DNA of 64,000 bases from Metallyticus violacea (lineage: Eukaryota; Arthropoda; Insecta; Mantodea; Metallyticidae). Shown here piece after piece: positions 60,826 to 64,000 of this stretch. The stretch spans positions 37,474,501 to 37,538,500 of the forward strand of contig CM060840.1 of the NCBI GenBank assembly GCA_030762175.1, given 5' to 3'. How positions within the stretch are numbered: the first letter of the stretch is position 1; each line of letters starts with the position of its first letter. The position numbers and the translations under genes are program-made. The notes under the pieces are model-generated. The model saw only the letters and a list, made by a program, of their open reading frames with translations. It searched no databases and was not told the origin of the DNA.

Positions 60826-61899
60826 ATAGAATAAGAAAGTAGTAAACGTTTTCTACGGAGAGATTAACAGAACGCTCTGTATTTCTTTTTAAATCGCGAG
60901 AAAAGCTGAAAAGTTCCTAATTGCTACAATGTAGCGTTGCAATTGTAAACATTTTGAACTTTTGGAAGATGGTTGCTTATATGTCTGGTAACCAGAAGAG
61001 TGTAAGGAAAGTTCATTTGTAAGCGGTATATGTTTGTATAGAGAAATAACTTAGGATCGATTCGCTGAGATATTCAGTTACGCCCTTCGGCGCGCACGAA
61101 GCAGCATCCGCGGACTCTTATTTTTGCAGGGTTCTTTTCTTTATGGTGGTGGAGAAGGGTGATTTTGGTAGTGGCTTTAGAGTGTAGGGTTGGACTTAAA
61201 CTCATAGCCGCTTCTCAATTATTTATAATCGAGCGCTCAACAATTCGCTTGGAGAGGAAGGATTTACTGCTCCCACCCTTAACGACACCACTACAGCAGA
61301 TTTACTTCCAAGCCACGGCATTGATCTACATCACCAGGCAAAAGAACGTGCTTCTACTCCTTTACAACATTCTAACTGCCGGGAGGGAAGTATAAAATAT
61401 TTTTAACATTAGGTTACTTTTATCCCCCTTTTTTTTATGAGCCTTCATACCTTTCGATCCAGAAACCAGAAAGTCCACGAAAATATTTATTGACTCAATT
61501 TATTTTTCCTCGCGATTCTAGAACAATGAAAGAAAGTATTCTTCCTTATCCTTGATACTTCTGCATTGCTCACTGAACAATTGTAAGTTGTGCTTTAATT
61601 TTTGCAAAGTATTGGAACAGTATGAAAACTTCTCAGCCTCGATTATTGATGGTCATGCAATTAACAAGATAATTGTTTTTATGTTGATATGTTCATCTTA
61701 AGCATTACTTTATAAAATACCAAGTCATTGTTTCAATATTTTATTTAATACGACTTTCAAAAGCAGACATGTTGTGGATATTCCACAACTGATAATACTG
61801 AATACCGTGCAATTATATAATTCTTCGAAATAACGCCATGTGAAATACATAAAAAGTTATATATGTTTATGGGGAATCTTCCTATTTATTTTAAACGAT
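60826..61899. other. Unassigned DNA
   Basis: A less AT-rich stretch at 61080-61385 contains a 78-codon frame (61159-61395) without any signature. Nothing else recognised. Confidence 0.4.
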
Positions 61900-62691
61900 T
61901 ACAAGAAATGCTGCTTGGCGTACCATTCTTGAAAACGACTAACATGAAAGACCACCAAAAATGCAACAGTAGAACTCATTAAACAAATATGTGATGACCA
62001 GTAAATTTTAATCGATAAATTTCTGAGGCTATGGGCATTTCAAAAGAATTTTATACAATGTTTTACGTAAAGAATTGCATGTAAAAACTTTACAAATGAT
62101 AGGTGTCACGTTTGTTAACAGTAGAACAGGAGCGTTTTTGTATGAATATATCATAACAATGCTTGGAGCGTTTTCACAGCAACAAAACCGATTTTGTCTG
62201 TCGTCTTATAACTGTGGATGAAATTTGGATCCTCCTTCACACATAAACATGGAAACAGTGGACACAAGCCGCTGTTCAGCACCAAGAAGACGAAATCAGT
62301 GTCATTAACTGCAGCCAAAGAGCACTAAACAGATGAACAAAGGAGTGAGAAAACAGTCATTTTACAGAAGACAAAACTTTTAAACAAGATATCATACCTC
62401 CTACTTGGAACATTCACTCTGCTCCTCAGGTTTGGTTTCCTCTGACTTCTTCCTGTTAAACTCTTCCCTTTCTGGTCAGCATTTTTCATGAAATCAATGC
62501 AATCGACTGCAGCTACAGAGCAGACTTTGCAGATCTTCCGAAAAACAGCTTAAGATACGAAATAATGGCATTGGAGCATTAATGGTTTAAACATATTGGC
62601 CTTAAAGCAGAGAACATTGAAAAGTAAAAATAACGTTCAAGTTAAAACCTCGTTCCTCCGTTGTTAAGCTGAAATTTTTAGATCATCCTCA
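61900..62691 (+). mobile_element. Mariner relic D, 5'-truncated
   Basis: Broken plus-strand frames give KNATVELIKQICDD near 61955, AMGISKEFYTMFYVKN near 62030, RLLTVEQERVFV near 62115, and FVCRLITVDEIWI near 62190-62230 with the first catalytic Asp. KQWTQAAVQHQED follows near 62260, then SGLVSSDFFLL near 62440 with the third Asp, then YRADFADLPKNSLRYEIMALEH near 62510-62580 and IGLKAENIEK. The 3' end TGAGGATGATC (inverted), finishing at 62691 before TA, matches the end of mariner B, including a shared AGCTTAAC/AGCTGA-type inner segment. The 5' terminus and N-terminal HTH are missing and the middle is deleted. Confidence 0.85.
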
Positions 62692-64000
62692 TATAATGTG
62701 TGCGTTTCTAATATTTTATCTAATATAGCCCTATTAAGCAAAATGTAAATGTCAAAAGCTGAGAGAAAAACGAAAGATGTTTTTCTTCAAAAAGGATTAT
62801 AAAAGTAAATAAAATTAAAATGATCTAGAGTATGTCTGAAATTTGCCACACAGATACAATGGAAAGAAGAAAAGGAGGATGGGAAACTTTCGAGCGTTGA
62901 ATTTTTAGAGTGACGTTTATGCAAATGGGAGCAAATAAACCAATGCTACAAGAGATAAAAGGAATCTCTCACCAGAATCTACTACAGCCAAACATATACA
63001 TACGCATACAACATGCGAAAAAAAAAAATAATATTAGGTTTACTTAAGCGAAACAGAAGAACAATATCTAATATGTGATGGAGAGAGGAAGGAAACAATA
63101 AATGAAATACCATTACGATTATTAAAAGGCTGTTCTAAGACCGGAAATTAAGCAGTAGAGTACTGGGGGGGGGGGGCACAGCTAAGAATGTTTCCAAAAA
63201 CTTCTGTATAATCGAAAATAAAAGAGAAACGCACAACTCCATGAATGTTGAATACATTAAAATTATTTAGACACCAACATGTTTAATATTACACTAAGAA
63301 AATTGCGATATTGACTTGGCAAATACCGAAATGACATTCAGTCTGCTCCCAAGTCCGCTAAGGCCTATCCGTCGTTTACAGCGTAATAAAAGTAATAATT
63401 CCTCTTCCTTTAACGTTCAAAATCACAAATATTTTCACTATAAAATAATAAATTCTAGAAGACGAAAATATAAACCCACTACTATCGATCAAGATTTGAA
63501 AACGCTCACGTACAGAAGTTTTAAATGTGCCGTGCACTATTTTGCAATAAAAATAGATTCTACTTTTTCCTCTCAATATCTAGAATCTGAGTGGGAGTAA
63601 ATTTCTAAAAGTATAGGTAAAAGTATCTTGTATTTGTTTTCTCAACAAAGAGCAAATGTTCTACACTAAAGTTATCCATATGTATTTGTATCCTTTTACT
63701 TACTGAAACAAGGGTAATTATCTTGAAGGTTTAATTTTTGAAACGCGCAACATTTGTATATTAAAGTTATTTGAGTCAAGACCGTATAATGCACTTGAAG
63801 GTTGTTAGCTTGAGAGAGGCTTTGTCAGCAAGTGATTGTGCGTTTGTGTCTCTTACACGGTGATTCCATAAACATAGCTCCGATACATATGTTAAAACGA
63901 ATTCTTGCAAAGAAAATATCCGTAATAGTTTTCTAGGCAGAGAAACTGTTCGCCAGTTGTAAAAAGTTACGAGAGACAATGGCAATCTTATGGAAAAAAA
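62692..64000. other. AT-rich unassigned DNA
   Basis: A 12-G run lies at 63165-63176. The 94-codon frame at 63316-63600 (plus) is basic and Ser-rich but carries no motif that I recognise. Confidence 0.4.

Noticed and set aside
1..64000. CRISPR arrays, operons and ribosome binding sites
   Set aside because: The window is eukaryotic. No regularly spaced direct repeats with unique spacers exist and no prokaryotic gene organisation is present.

Overview
This window is AT-rich eukaryotic DNA dominated by decayed transposable elements and simple repeats. I find no complete cellular protein-coding gene, tRNA gene, rRNA gene or CRISPR array. The repeat content points to a large arthropod genome, most likely an insect: several mariner/Tc1/IS630-type transposase fossils, an insect-type endonuclease-reverse transcriptase LINE, two tRNA-derived SINE families and many (AAT)n or (TA)n arrays. 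A cockroach- or termite-like host is my guess only. The window reads as intergenic or deep intronic sequence.

Layout. 0-5.5 kb: a LINE reverse-transcriptase relic (minus), a SINE, a mariner relic (plus) and a second LINE 3' end (minus). 5.5-9.3 kb: AT-rich DNA. 9.3-14.6 kb: a fold-back inverted repeat, four SINE copies, Tc1-like fragments and a 0.5-kb-spaced direct repeat. 15-25 kb: two copies of an unclassified dispersed repeat, SINE copies and (ATT)n arrays. 25-31.6 kb: mostly featureless AT-rich DNA. 31.6-36.7 kb: an (AAT)n/(ATT)n palindrome, a LINE C-terminal fragment, a (TA)n array with a long hairpin beside it, and an IS630-like transposase relic. 38-41.6 kb: three SINE copies of two families. 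44.5 kb: a 320-bp AGT-type trinucleotide array. 50-51.3 kb: an end-to-end mariner fossil. 55-58 kb: a mariner with well-preserved ends, apparently nested in an older element. 59.7-60.8 kb: a LINE relic split by a SINE. 61.9-62.7 kb: another mariner fossil.

Nothing here works as a gene system. The coherent story is layered transposition: SINE copies inserted next to or inside a LINE and a Tc1-like element, with target-site duplications that fix the order of events. Every transposase I could follow is broken by stops, frameshifts or lost catalytic residues, so none looks autonomous. The most checkable observations are the exact SINE target-site duplications, the mariner termini, the direct repeat at 12.6/13.1 kb and three long hairpins that no recognised element explains.
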